From Amaranthus tricolor (taxonomy: Eukaryota > Streptophyta > Magnoliopsida > Caryophyllales > Amaranthaceae), in NCBI RefSeq assembly GCF_026212465.1, contig NC_080056.1:19453727-19517726 (forward strand): 64,000 nt of DNA, given 5' to 3'. Every line of letters starts with the position of its first letter. Positions within the stretch are counted from its first letter, which is position 1. The notes under the pieces were generated by a model. It saw only the letters and a list, made by a program, of their open reading frames with translations, had not been told where the DNA came from and made no database searches. Made by a program: the position numbers and the translations under genes. Positions 49,024-63,212 of the stretch are shown here, piece by piece.

Positions 49024-49500
49024 TATAGTTGGGCGAAAAACACATTGTACATGATATTATATTTAATTTTATTTGTTTAAGAAAGTGGAGATAAATTTTA
49101 TGATCAATAATTTAAGCGCAATAAATACTTCTAATTTGTTTAAAATTAATTATGTTTAATCTAATACTCTATCTAATTCAAAGTAATTGTTACATTTAAG
49201 TTTTTCACATTATTAATCGATCACTCTTAATTTGTATTTTATTTTAAATTTAAATGTCAAAATATAGTCAAGTAAGATGTTATTTGATTTCTCTGAATAT
49301 AAATTTTATTAATATCATTTTTCTAATTTTACAAAATTATGTAAAATTAGAGATATTTTTAATTAATTAGTGCATTGGATAAAATATAACAATCAAATAA
49401 GACAATTGGTCAAAATTGGAGCTTGTACAAAATTAATATTACATTTTTTTTAATTATTATTTAAAAATGAGAGAACTTTTCCCCCAACAATTCAATACGA
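49024..49500. other. Intergenic, no gene seen
   Basis: AT-rich DNA without a recognisable feature. Confidence 0.5.
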
Positions 49501-49529
49501 TGAATAAAACACCCATATATACAATCAAT

Positions 49530-49880
49530 ATTATAATACTAAAATAATCATCAATATAAATAATACTTCACTAATATGACTAATACCTCAGTAATAAAAC
49601 TTATACTAAACTAATACGCCTAATAATAATTTAATAAGACTTAAATAATACTAATATATAAGACTAATAATATAGGAGTATTTAAACTATATTAGTATGA
49701 CTATTATTAAACAAATACAATAAACATTATACTAATATGCCTAATACTACAGTAATACGGCTAATATTATACAATTACAACCAATATTAAACTAATATGA
49801 CTATAATATACAAATACGACTATTATTTTAATAATAGATATTACTCTAATACTACTAATCCTACACTAATATATAACTTA
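49530..49880. repeat. Degenerate ACTAATA(C/T)G tandem-like region
   Basis: Many loosely spaced ACTAATATG / CTAATAC / ACTAATACG units with variable spacing, like an old decayed minisatellite. No coding. Confidence 0.5.
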
Positions 49881-49907
49881 AACCAACGAAATACTTAGTA
49901 CTAAAAA

Positions 49908-50339
49908 TAGGTATGAGCAAGGGTCGGATCTAGGTCGGGAGTATTCTGATTCAAACCCAGACCCATTAAATTTTCATGGACCTTGACCCAAACCCGGACC
50001 CTTAGGGTCTGAGAAGTTTAGTTTCAAACCCAGACCCTAAACAAGACCTAAATGATCTTGATTAATTATTCATAATTCAATTTGTTTATATTTTAAAGGT
50101 TTAAAATAAATAATGGACTTAGACTTAAATTGAGTCAAAAATAATGTTAAACTAGGTTTAAAAAAAATTAAAATAAATAAAGATTGCATTATTGATGTTA
50201 AATGTGTTCAAATGGAGGAATTAGGTCGAGTCAGGGTATAAAGACTCTAAACCCAGACTTAGACCCATTTTTTTAAATTTTGAATCAAATTAAACCTGTT
50301 TTTATTGGATCTCAAATAATGAATTCATGATCATCCCTA
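49908..50339. mobile_element. Possible degenerate non-autonomous hAT
   Basis: Ends TAGGTATGAGCA and, read inward from the right, TAGGGATGATCA (10 of 12 match). Subterminal GGGTC / GACCC repeats resemble those of hAT-2 and hAT-3. No clean 8-bp duplication is visible, so it is old or misjudged. Confidence 0.5.
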
Positions 50340-50909
50340 AACAGAGGTGTTTTAGGAAAGTATCTAACTCACATTATACCCAATAATACGATAAAATTTA
50401 GTCATATTACAACCCAAAGTTTGGAAATTCTCTAATTATAACATTCGTTGAACATAAAACAGTCTCTAAACATAATATCGTCTTCAACAAAATACAAGTT
50501 TGCTAATGCCTTTTCAATGTACTACACTTCATTAAAACAATACAAAACATGATACCATGATGAACTTATCAATCACCATACACACAAATAGTCACTATCA
50601 ACCTCCACGTGACATTCCACAAAATTAAGAAAAACAACACGCATCTCAGTATAAATTGAGTATACACATGTTTAACAAATAGGTAATTTGGTAGATTTAC
50701 AAAATTATTAAGTTCTAAAATATCATGCAGCAGATCTTTTTAAAGGAAATAAAATTATTAACAACATTAAAAGTCAACACTTAATAAATTTAAAAATAAT
50801 CAATATTTATTAATTCTCGTGGCTATTAAGTGAACGTATAGTAGATTGAGGATCATCAACCCTCCATGGAATATACCACTAATAAGATTTTTATCAGTTG
50901 ATCTTTCTA

Positions 50910-51243
50910 CACTACAACATAATTACTTTTTGTGGGATAGATAAGTAAAATTAAATTTAAATGTCACTACTTTAAATTTCTAAATATATAGTGAATTAGT
51001 GATATTTTTTAGACTATTTAACAACATAATAAAAAATCATACTAAAGCTTTTTGCGACATAGTCTCTAGTGATGACAATTCTCATAAGTGACACTATAAA
51101 TTATAGTAACAATTAAATATGTCATTAAACGTTAAATAAAGTGTCACAAAATCCAACAATTATTACACTAAAAATATATATATCAGTGACATTTTTTAAT
51201 GTCAAGAAATCCTTTGTCCCAACAATTTAATTTTGTTGTAGAG
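50910..51243. mobile_element. CACTA-type MITE, 334 bp
   Basis: Starts CACTACAACATAATTA. Its right end, read inward, is CTCTACAACAAAATTA. Both are flanked by CTA (50907-50909 and 51244-51246), a 3-bp duplication as for CACTA. The interior carries several GTGACA / TGTCAC motifs in both orientations. No coding capacity. Confidence 0.8.
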
Positions 51244-51246
51244 CTA

Positions 51247-53150
51247 CTTGCTCGGAAAAAAGCTTGTAGACTTTTTCATAAATACAAAATTATTGTTCAC
51301 ACTCCATATTAAAATATCTTAAATCATTTACAATAAATACTTTTAATTAATATTTAATAGTTATCATCATGGTATATATTCTTATTAAGAAAGTCTCTTT
51401 GATGATAAATCATTGAATGAAAGAAAGAAAGCAATTTAAATCTTTAAATATACTCTCTTAGATTCAAATATAATTGACCAAAACAGTAATTTAATAAAAC
51501 CATAAAATAAAGTAACTTTCCATAAAAATTCGATACATTTTCTTAAATAATTCTGTATTACTTAGATGGCTATATTATTCAAAAAACTACACAAATTAAA
51601 TAAATTACACATTAATTTATTATAATACATAAATTTAAAAAGAAAATTCTGTTACATATATTTGACAAGTTTATAATACATAAATAAATAAACTAGGTTA
51701 TATGTTGATTATTATAGTAAAAAATATTTTCTCTAAGTTGAAATCTTATTTTAAGAGTTTACAAAGTCATTTAGTATTTAAATTATATTTTATATTATTG
51801 TTTACGTGTTAGAGTTTTCCTTTAATATATTTATATAATTACTTATAATCTATATTTTTAGTACATGATTTTGATGATATATTGGCTTGCCTTCATTCCC
51901 TCCTTCCCTAATTGCTGCCTCTGAGTGAGACTCATTAGAATGATGATGATAATGATAATTTATAATATATATTGTTCCTTGCATGATTATATAATTATGT
52001 TTTATATATATATATATCTCAATCTAATAGTAATTTGAGTCTTATTATATTTTTACAGGTTTTAGAACTAATCAATTTAATTATAGTTTCAATATGATAA
52101 AGGAGTCATATAATCACTTGATTACATATATATGATAAGTAATTTTTTATTTAAATAATTTATAAACCGTGCTTAGAATCCCTGTAATGGACTACTGTTA
52201 GTGAACTAGTATGAGAAATAAAATGATATATTAGGAATCTAAAAGGAGGGCAAATAAATCAAAATGAAATGTAAGATAAAGAATTTCATTATCGAATGTG
52301 TGTTAAATATTCTCTTCCTAACACGAATGCAATCATATCTAAATGCAAGTACTATATTTCATTCATCAAAGAACACACAAAATCCTCCTTAATTTAAAGA
52401 ATTTATTGAATAAGATTTATAATTTTATTAATTCATTTAAATATCAAGTTCAAGTATTAATTACGGTGTGTCACAGAATTGAACTGCGACCTAGTTAAAT
52501 TCACTTTGCCTAAACATTAAACTAGCCAAAATGTATTTTGAGAATCAAAGGAGAACACACAAAATCCCAATGTGTTATAGCTATTCATACGTGTTACTCG
52601 TGAGTTCATCATGTTAAAACAAATCTAACCATGACTCTTGCGGCGACCACACTTTAAACTCACTTAAATACGCTCTCTCTCTTTACCTAAAGTTTTGCCC
52701 TTGTGACAAAATAAAAAATCTAGATAATTCTAGTCTGTAGATCTTTACAACTAATATGAATACCTTGTTATATCACAAAAGTAAAGCAACCTTAAAATCT
52801 CAAGTTTTGTTTTCGACATTTCACCAATAGATTTTAAAACATTCAATCTGAGACTTGAGGATGTTAAGTGTATGTTTTATAGTTCCTTTAAATATGTTTA
52901 TACGTTTAGGACCGAGCCTACTTGATGCTTGTTTGAGTGATTTTTGTCACTATGCTGTCATGAAACAATTTGTCAAATTCAACATCGTGCTAGTGTTACA
53001 TGACTTGACTTATCATTGTACACTTCATCACTATTATTTTTTTCCAATGATGCCTTCTAATTTACATGGATTGCTACTGGAAGAATCCGTTTTTAACAAA
53101 TGAATCTCGTTTGTCAGATTTGATAACAAATTTTCCTCCTTTCCTATATA
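51247..53150. other. Intergenic, no gene seen
   Basis: AT-rich DNA. An open frame at 52855-53103 has no recognisable domain and is next to decayed copia DNA; I do not call it a gene. Confidence 0.45.
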
Positions 53151-53159
53151 CAATAAGAC

Positions 53160-53480
53160 AAGATATTATGATGCGATAATCAAACTGACAATACAAGTTT
53201 GCCTTTTCAAAGTCTTAACATATCACACTTCCCCAATAAAAATGAACTCAACGACTAATACATAAGTTATCAATCTGATTAATGATCCAGCTTGCATTAG
53301 AAAAATCTATTAGCTGGTACCGCAGGATATCCACTGTAATACAAACCAATATTTTTGGTTCCTTTAAGATACCTTAATACCCTCCTTACACCTACTCATT
53401 GAAATGCCCTAGGATTGCTAAGTATCGACCTGGCTTTGTTACAGCAAAAGTTACAAGGTCTAGTATATGTCATAAGTCAT
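53160..53480 (-). pseudogene. Copia-2: decayed RT/RNase H fragment
   Basis: Minus-strand reading gives TYTRP, ILSNPRAFQ, VRRVLRYLKGTKNIGLYYSG and YPAVPAN with several frame breaks, matching the copia segment between RT and RNase H. No LTR seen. Confidence 0.7.
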
Positions 53481-54353
53481 AACAACAATAATGATCTCAC
53501 TAAAGATTCAAGTCCTTTGGAATGATGTAATTCAAACATATATTAATTAAAAATAAGAATGTGCTATGTTGGCCTTGACCTGATTATATGGAACTTTGAC
53601 AGCTGACTACCTACTGTAGAGTCTAGGAGAGTCTTGGTAGAGTCGTTGAGACCATCTGTAATAGTCCTATTTTTTAAACCTCTTTTAATCTTAGCTTAAA
53701 TAGCATTGAGTATGGATTATTGCTAGGTTATTTATTATTAAGTGCCAAACATAATGAGAGTTTAATTTTTCTAACTTTTAAGTTTGAATAAACAAAGTCT
53801 TGTTTTGTTAATTGTTATTATTCTATTTGAAGTAAAGATTTTAATTTACTTAATTTTATCAAAGTTAATTTGATTTACTATAATAACATTAATTTCCTTC
53901 TAAACTTGGTTGAGTTGATAAATACATTAATTTAGTTTATTATTAGAAAACTTTATTTTATTTTGCAAATGACTTCACAAACTATATGTTGACAAAAGCT
54001 TATTTTAAGTTTTTCAATAAAAGTACTTATATTTCAAGCTAAAGAAAATATATTTATCCAAATAGAAAGATTATAGAAAAAAATGTTTTATAATGATATT
54101 ATAGTCTTTTTGACATTTAAAAATAAGTTTTGATTATGGTTTCTTTTTAGTTTTAAACAAAATATATCATTTCCTAAGAACAAGGATTTCAAAATTTTGC
54201 TTGAAACTATTATATGAATTCTAAAATTATTCTAAAATAGTAAATGTGTATATTTTGACCCCATCTTTTACCAAATCATCCAAATGCATGTTATTGAAGA
54301 TACCAAACCATTAAATTAAGGTAGCTTGAGATATAATTAAAGAACGAAAAGAG
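53481..54353. other. Intergenic, no gene seen
   Basis: AT-rich DNA without a recognisable feature. Confidence 0.45.
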
Positions 54354-54571
54354 TGTAGATTTTTACAAAGTGAAAAGATTAATAATGTGAAAATAAAGAT
54401 TAAGACAAAGGTTTGGGATTTTAAATACTTGATTTGTATTAATCATCAAAAGAGAAAAAACCTATACTTATACATGAATAATGAGCTAATATAGGAAACA
54501 AAAATATAAACAGAATATTTAATAATTACGCAAAATAATCTATTATTCCCTAAATATAATACTTTCCTACA
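54354..54571 (-). repeat. Copia-3 3' LTR
   Basis: On the minus strand a GAGGGGGAG polypurine run (54572-54581) is followed by TGTAGGAAAG at 54571. The likely end is TCTACA at 54354, giving 218 bp. The end is less certain than the start. Confidence 0.65.
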
Positions 54572-54583
54572 CTCCCCCTCAAG

Positions 54584-55198
54584 TTAGGTCTTCGGATCAC
54601 CGATACCTAACTTGCATAATGTCTGTTCAAAAGCTTCTGATGTTACTGCCTTTGTAAGAATATCAACTAGCTGAAGGTCTTTTGATCTTACAAATGGAAG
54701 ACTTATGATCTTGCTCTCCAATTTCTCCTTTATGAAGTGTCTTTGAATCTCTAAATGTTTGGTGCGATCATGTTGAACTGGATTCCCCGAAATACTGATT
54801 GCTGCTTTGTTATCACAGAACAACTTGCACACCTTTTTTTGTGGGAAGTGTAGTTCACATAGAAGTTTCTTTAGCCAAATGACTTCAGTTATACCTTTAG
54901 CAATTCCTCAAAACCCTACTTCTGCACTAGATAAGGCAACGACCTTCTATTTTTACTTTTTCATGTAACAAGGTTACCTTCAACAAGAGTAAAGTACCTA
55001 GAAGTTGACCTTCTATCATCTCGGTCTCCTGCCCAGTCTGCATCTGTATAGCCTATAAGATCCAAGTGATAATTTTTCCAGAAAAAAAAATACCTCTGCC
55101 ACTTGTACCTTTCACATACCTTAGGATTCTCATCACTGCTATCATTTGTTGTATCTGTGGCCGATACATAAATCTGCTCACTACTCCCACTGAATAAG
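54584..55198 (-). pseudogene. Copia-3 RT/RNase H C-terminus
   Basis: Carries MIAVMRILRYVKG, LIGYTDADWAGDRDDRRSTS, LFCDNKAAISIS, HDRTKHLEIQRHFIKEKLES and VDILTKAVTS, typical of the copia RNase H end. It terminates just before the polypurine tract. A frame change lies near 55070-55100 and a stop near 54905. It is cut at 55198 by CACTA copy A3. Confidence 0.92.
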
Positions 55199-55334
55199 CA
55201 CAAGTGGAAAAAATCTCATTTGCTGTGGGTTTTTTTGGCCATTATTTGCTGCGGTTTTGGCCCTAAGCAATAGTGATAGCAGCAAATGGCCTATTTTAAA
55301 TGCTGCGGTTAAAAACCACAGCAAAAATGGGTAT

Positions 55335-55500
55335 TATTTGTTGCGGTCAACCCATAACCGTGGCAAATAAGGAGGTGTATTTGCTGCGGTCAGCCCCAAA
55401 ACCGCAGCAAATAAGTGCCATTATTTGCTGCGGTTTTGAGGCTGACCACAGCAAATACTCCTCCTTATTTGACACGGTTATGGGTTGATCGCAACAAATA
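55335..55500. repeat. 166-bp inverted repeat in the A3 3' subterminal region
   Basis: Same length and layout as 28511-28676: two arms with TTTGCTGCGG units, centred near 55417. Confidence 0.85.
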
Positions 55501-55664
55501 CTTGGTATTTTTTTTTCTTTTTTCGTTTTATACTAATAATAATCCAATAATAATGTACAATGTAATAACAATGATTAATCCAATAATAATCTAATGATAA
55601 TCACAAATAATCACCAATAATCTCTTTGTACTAATAAACTCTAGATCGTATATATAAAGTAACA

Positions 55665-57503
<1,839 letters not shown>

Positions 57504-57853
57504 TAAGTCCTAAAAAATCTATACTAATTACAATTTATCAAGGAGAAAAATTAGCAAGATACGCGACAATCTTGTCTTTTAATTCGCGCATCTCTCCATT
57601 TCTCAGAGGGCGTGTTTCCCTCGGAATGTCGTATAAAATGTATAATATAAAAGAAAATTAGAAGATTAATAAACATTAGATTTTACCAATAATAATAATT
57701 TAACAATATATAACAAATACTTATGGCATCTATATTTTCGACTCCAAAATCCTTCACGGATTTTATAATATCCTCCATGTACTTTAGTGTGTAGTAGCCG
57801 CAATCAACGGAATTAGAAAGTTGTTGAAAGCACTAAGAGAAAATAGATGTTAG

Positions 57854-59455
57854 TGCCAAAAAAGCTTAAAAACACATAAATTCGCAACTTAATACGTAAT
57901 TTCTAGCATATGACTATGATTTTCAATTCTAACCACTTCAACACAATAATATATACCAAATACTTTCTGTGCCATGTTTCGTGCAAAACCAACCAAGTTT
58001 GAGCTACTTTATGCGCAAAAGTGCCAAAAACGCTTAAAAACCCTTAAAATCGCAACTTAACACGTAATTTCTACCATATGACAATGATTTTAGAATCTAA
58101 CCAGTTCAACACAATAATATATACCAAAAAATGTTGTGTGCCAAGTTTCGTGCAAATCAAACCAAGTTTTAGCTACTTTATGCGCAAAAGTGGCAAAAAC
58201 GCTCAAAAACACATAAAATCGCTACTTAACACGTAATTTCTAGCATATGACAATGATTTTCAATTCTAACACTTCAACACAATAATATATAGCAAATAAT
58301 GTTCTGTGCCAAGTTTCGTGCAAATCAAACGAAGTTTTAGCTACTTTATGCGCAAAAGTGGCAAAAACGCTTAAAAACGCATAAAATCGCAACTTTACAC
58401 GTAATTTCTAGCATATGACAATGATTTTCAATTCTAACCACTTCAACACAATAATATATACCAAATAATGTTGTGTGCCAAGTTTCGTGCAAATCAAACC
58501 AAGTTTTAGCTACTTTAGGTGCGAAAGTGGCAAAAACGCTTTAAAACGCATAAAATCGCAACTTAACACGTAATTTCTAGCATATGACTATGATTTTCAA
58601 TTCTAACCACTTCAGCACAATAATATATACCAAATAGTTTTGTGTGCCAAGTTTTGTACAAAACAAACCAAGTTTGAGCCAATTAACAATACCAAACCAA
58701 GAAATAACAAAAGAGGGCAGTTAACGACAGCAGCCTACCCGCTGACCAGCCTTCCTTGCCGCGTGGTTTGAGCCTTGGCCAAGGATACCTGGAGCCAAAC
58801 AACCATGGAAACGTGATCTTGATACATGGAACAAGCCACCAAAGCCCAAGAAACATGAATATGGTGCACACAGCTCACTAGGATGCGAGCGCAAGGTGAG
58901 CCAGTCACTTATCAGTGCTGATCAGTGCCCAAGCAAAGTGTTCTGGTTTTTAATTTTTATTTTAAGAGGCATATTGTATAGCACGTGATGTTTATTGTCT
59001 TTAGCTAGCTAGAAACCTATAAATAGAGGTTGTCTCTCATGTATATGGATTCAGTTTTGGGATTAATAAGAATTCTCACTTTATACGCAAAAGTGGCAAA
59101 AACGCTTAAAAACGCTTAAGACGTAAGTTCTAGCATATGACAATTATTTTCAATTGTAACCACTTCAACAAAATAATATATACCAAATAATGTTGTGTGT
59201 CAAGTTTCGTGCAAATCAAACCAAGTTTGAGCTACTTTATGCGCGAAAGTGCTAAAAAAGCTCAAAAACGCATAAAATCGCAACTAAACACGTAATTTCT
59301 AGCATATGACTATGATTTACAACTCCAACCACTTCAACACAATAATATATACCAAATAGTGTTGTGTGCCAAGTTTCGTGCAAATCAAACCAAGTTTAAG
59401 CTACTTTATGCGCGAAAGTGCCAAAAAAGCTTTAAAACGCATAAAATCGAATTTG
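57854..59455 (-). repeat. Satellite-like array of about 168-bp monomers in the Ulp1 intron
   Basis: Monomers starting at TG(C/G)CAAAAA(A/C)GCT occur at 57854, 58022, 58191, 58359 and 58528, a spacing of 168-169 bp. After an insertion they resume at 59094, 59250 and 59419. Each contains CGTAATTTCTAGCATATGAC, CTTCAACACAATAATATAT, GTGCCAAGTTTCGTGCAAA and TACTTTATGCGC. About eight copies in all. It begins within about 10 bp of the splice donor and ends about 20 bp from the acceptor. Confidence 0.95.
58681..59075 (+). other. About 395-bp unrelated insertion in the satellite array
   Basis: Breaks a monomer after AAGTTTGAGC; the array resumes at about 59076 with CACTTTATACGC. It is less AT-rich and has a TATA-like CCTATAAATAG near 59017 followed by ATTAATAAG, as in U3-R of a small LTR or a gene promoter. 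No coding. Confidence 0.6.
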
Positions 59456-59558
59456 TGTACCTTTATTGCTTTTCATTTTGGAAATTTGGCTCTGGATGTA
59501 GATCCCATTTGTCCACGCACTTCTTTCATTGTGCTGAAACGCATGGGAAAAGTAATAC

Positions 59559-59899
<341 letters not shown>

Positions 59900-60659
59900 C
59901 ACTAGTGGAAAAAATTGTATTTGCTGCTCATTATTTGCTGCGGTTTTTTCATATTCGCAGCAATAAAGAGGAGAATGAATTAGGAAAAAAAAAAAAACCT
60001 TTAATTGCTGTGGTTAACCAATGAACCGCAGCAAATATTATTCAAAACAAATTAATTGCTCCGGTTAAGGCCAAACCGCAGCAAATAGCGCTTCATTATT
60101 TCCTTAATTGCTCCGGTTTTTCATGAACCGCAGCAAATAAGCCGGGAAAATAACTTAATTGCTCCGGTTTCCTTTCAACCGCAGCAAATGAGCTTTGGAA
60201 TTTTAAGAAAACCCGCCATAATCATCAGTTTCTTTTTCACAATAAACCCTTCATACAAAACGATTAAACTGCCTTTTGTTCTCTCAAACGAACCCATTGA
60301 AAACCAAAAACCCAGAACTGTACGTTTGCTACTGCTGTTCTACTGCTGCTTTGTTCTCTCAATCAAACGTTTGCTTGTTCTACTGTACGTGTTCATCTTT
60401 ATTTTCATTCACAAACCCAGAACAAACGTTTGCTTGTTCTACTGTACGTGTTCATCTTCATTGTCATTCACAAACCCAGAAATCAAAAGTTTGCTTGTTC
60501 TACTGTGTTCACAAACGTTTGCTTGTTTCGTGCATTTGCTTGTTCTACTGTGTGCGCATTCTTCAAAACCGTTGTTTGAAACCAAAGGCATTTGCTTGTT
60601 CATCTTCAAAACTCACGAATTAAGGTATTATTTCTCTTTTTAATTTCAATAAGCATTGA

Positions 60660-61590
60660 AATATCTAATTGTTGCTTCTGTTCTTGTTGCTGGTCGCATT
60701 TGCTTTGTTCTTGTTGCTGGTCGCATGTGATTGTTTTACACTTATTATTTCATTGATTAGATTATATATTAGTTCAATCTAATCTAGATGATGATCAAAA
60801 CAAAGAAAACTAAAAAATTAAAATTAAAAATGAAGATGTACGTGGGTTTGTAAATATCTAAATTTGACAAAAAAAAAGAAGTTTTCAAAGATTTAATTGC
60901 ATATAAAATATCGTTTATCCAATCTTGATGAAAAAAATATAAATGGGCATGAGAAATGAAAAGGAAATTTTTTTTAAATAATAGTTAGTTAAAGATATAA
61001 AAAAAAAAGAAAAGAAAAGAAAAAGAATGTGCCACCAGTTCCATATTTGTGAAGATAATTCTTCAAAGTAGCATCTTCTTCAGGAGACCATGGCCCTCTT
61101 TTCACATTTGCTTTATCACAACAAGGTGCTCTTCCCATTTTTATTCCACTAACAAACAACCCCTTATTATTAAACAACAGGATTTTTATTTGGTTTTGGG
61201 GTTTTTATAAATGTAACAGTGACCCTTGACTTAATATGACTTTGGTTTTTTTTTTTATTTTATTTTTTTTTATAATAAATTAATAAGTATTTTTTATTGA
61301 ATACAATATACAATAAATTTAAAAGTTGTAGTTGTGTATTATTGGTGTTTGTTTGTTTACTTTTCCCTTGGTATATACTTTAAAGGATAAACCTAGTCAA
61401 ACAATTTTACCACATGGATTGATCACTTTTTTTTTCTTGTTATAAAAGGCCTACCTAAGAATAGGAACTAAGGGAAATGTGGAGGTTTGTTGCTTTTTGT
61501 CAATCATACAACTATCAAATTTTGAATTCATTAAGAAAATTAGTAGATCATAAGTCAAATACTTTGACTTATAATTTAAAATTAATTTTA
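60660..61590 (-). other. Captured host DNA in A4: MYB upstream region and partial first exon
   Basis: Leader sequence homologous to A2 stops near 60660 and resumes near 61600 (GTTAAAAATGTGGTTTGTTG, before the tnp2 acceptor). The segment between has no counterpart in A1 or A2. It contains an antisense MYB first exon at 61031-61138 and, to its right, AT-rich DNA with a TATA-like TTTATAAA about 70 bp upstream of the MYB ATG. The origin of 60660-61020 is unknown. Confidence 0.75.
61031..61138 (-). pseudogene. R2R3-MYB first-exon fragment
   Basis: 36 codons starting [20 protein letters not shown] and ending YGTGG, the N-terminus and the first part of the R2 repeat of a plant R2R3-MYB. The GTGG instead of G-x-G-x-W spacing resembles the subgroup 14 (RAX/Blind) type. 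In normal genes the exon goes on for about ten more residues (NWIALPQ...). Here it breaks into A/G-rich sequence directly after GTGG, so it is a capture boundary and not a splice site. It cannot make a functional MYB. Confidence 0.9.
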
Positions 61591-61724
61591 ATTCGGATGT
61601 TTTGATATTTGTTAAAAATGTGGTTTGTTGTTAATTGTTATACTTATTAGAATTATAAATAAGTATATATGTTTAAAAGTTGTGTATTAATTTTGTTTTG
61701 AATCAATTAATCACACTAATTAGG

Positions 61725-63178
61725 ATGACAAACGATCGTTCTTGGATGTATGGAAGCATTGAATCGTCGAAATTTATTGATGGCGTATTAGAATTTTGTA
61801 GTATTGCGGTTGAACATCAAGTTAGGACGGGGGGAGTTGGTTTTTATTGCCCATGTGTCACTTGTGGTAATGTATCAAAGGTAGATAGTGTTGATATCCT
61901 TAGGGAGCACATACTTCGACGTGGGTTTAGGCCTCAATATCATGTTTGGGTTTGGCATGGTGAGGAGGGAGTTTACAAAGAGAAAAGTGTTATTGAGGAC
62001 GTCAATAATGTCGCCGATGTCAATGAGGATGTAGTAGATCATGTTGATGGGTATGAGACAGATGAAGAGAATGTCGATGAGGATGTGGATCGTGTTGATG
62101 AGATGATGGAGGGAGTCGAGGATGAGTTAGGAAAACGTCCTCGTGTTTTTGACTTGTTGACAGAGGCTTCTCAAAAGCCTTTGTACCCTGGATGTACAAA
62201 GTTCACCAAACTAACAGCAGTGTTGACAATTTTCAACATTAAGTCAAAGTTCAATTGGAGTGACGCTAGTTTCACAATGTTATTAGAAGCGTTAGGTGAG
62301 TTGCTTCCTGAGGGAAATGAACTTCCAAAGTCGACATATTATGCCAAAAAGCTCATGTGTCCTTTCGGCTTAGAGTACCAGAAGATTCATGCGTGTCCGA
62401 ATGATTGTGTGTTGTATCGGAATGAAAACCAGAACATAGAAGAGTGTCCTAGGTGTGGGTTATCGCGCTACAAGCGTAAAGGGGCTCGGGATGCTAAAGG
62501 GCCCCCGGCTAAGGTATTGTGGTATCTTCCAAGAATACCTAGATTCAAGCGCTTGTTTTCTATAAAGAAAGATGCGTTAAATTTGAGGTGGCATGCAGAT
62601 AGGGTGAAGAAAGGTCACTTGCTCACACATCCATCTGATTCTCCGGAGTGGAAGAGTATTGATAGGTTGCATAAGACTTTTGGGGATGAGGTTCGTAATT
62701 TAAGGCTCGGACTGTGTACGGATGGAATGAACCCGTTCGGCAATCTTAGTTCTCAACATAGTACTTGGCCGGTACTTTTAGTGATCTATAATTTGCCACC
62801 TTGGTTGTGTATGAAGCGTAAGTACATAATGCTTTCGCTTCTTATCTCGGGTCCTAAACAACCTGGCAATGACATAGATGTGTATCTTGCACCTCTCGTT
62901 GAGGATTTGAGAAAGATGTGGGATGAAGGCGTTTCAGTGTTTGATGCATATGCTAATGAGGAGTTCACCTTGCGTGCAATGCTTTTATGCACCGTTAATG
63001 ATTTTCCGGCATATGGCAACTTATCGGGGTATAAGAACAAAGGGAAGAAAGCATGCCCGATATGTATCGATGACATGGAATCCACGTGGATTCCTAAGTG
63101 CAAACACGTATTCATGCACCATCGAAAGTTCCTCCCACGAGACCACCAATATCGTAAGAAGAAGAAGTTGTTCAATGG
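61725..63178 (+). pseudogene. CACTA-A4 tnp2, N-terminal two thirds, open frame
   Basis: Starts at ATG 61725 after TTAG/G (MTNDRSWMYGSIESS). No stop or frameshift to the deletion junction at about 63178. It contains the transposase-associated domain (CVTCGN), acidic linker, and Transposase_21 up to FLPRDHQYRKKKKLFNG. There the frame runs into sequence from the intron upstream of the Ulp1 exon and stops at 63210-63212. The DVMHIEKN region, DUF4218 and DUF4216 are deleted, so it may give a truncated DNA-binding-only protein. It is the best preserved tnp2 N-terminus here. Confidence 0.92.
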
Positions 63179-63212
63179 GATACTTTTGTTGATTTTAAAT
63201 TTGTGTTTGTAG

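Larger units (their letters stand above)
57538..59533 (-). pseudogene. CACTA-A3 Ulp1-type protease domain, last three exons
   Basis: Exons on the minus strand: 59533-59461 ([17 protein letters not shown]), 57832-57721 (CFQQLSNSVDCGYYTLKYM, the catalytic Cys motif) and about 57623-57538 ([23 protein letters not shown] at 57538-57540). Joined to the His and Asp exons seen in A1, the order His-Asp-Cys of a C48/Ulp1 protease is complete across copies. The first exon has a TGA where A4 has Trp (AKW). The intron between the first two exons (57833-59460, GT-AG) holds the satellite array. Confidence 0.82.

Noticed and set aside
52855..53103. 82-codon open frame
   Set aside because: No domain, no homologous pattern, and next to decayed copia DNA; likely chance.
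60188..60643. Two overlapping open frames with Leu/Cys/Phe-rich products
   Set aside because: They lie in the A4 leader, are made of imperfect TTTGCTTGTTCTACTGT repeats, and are not conserved in A1 or A2.
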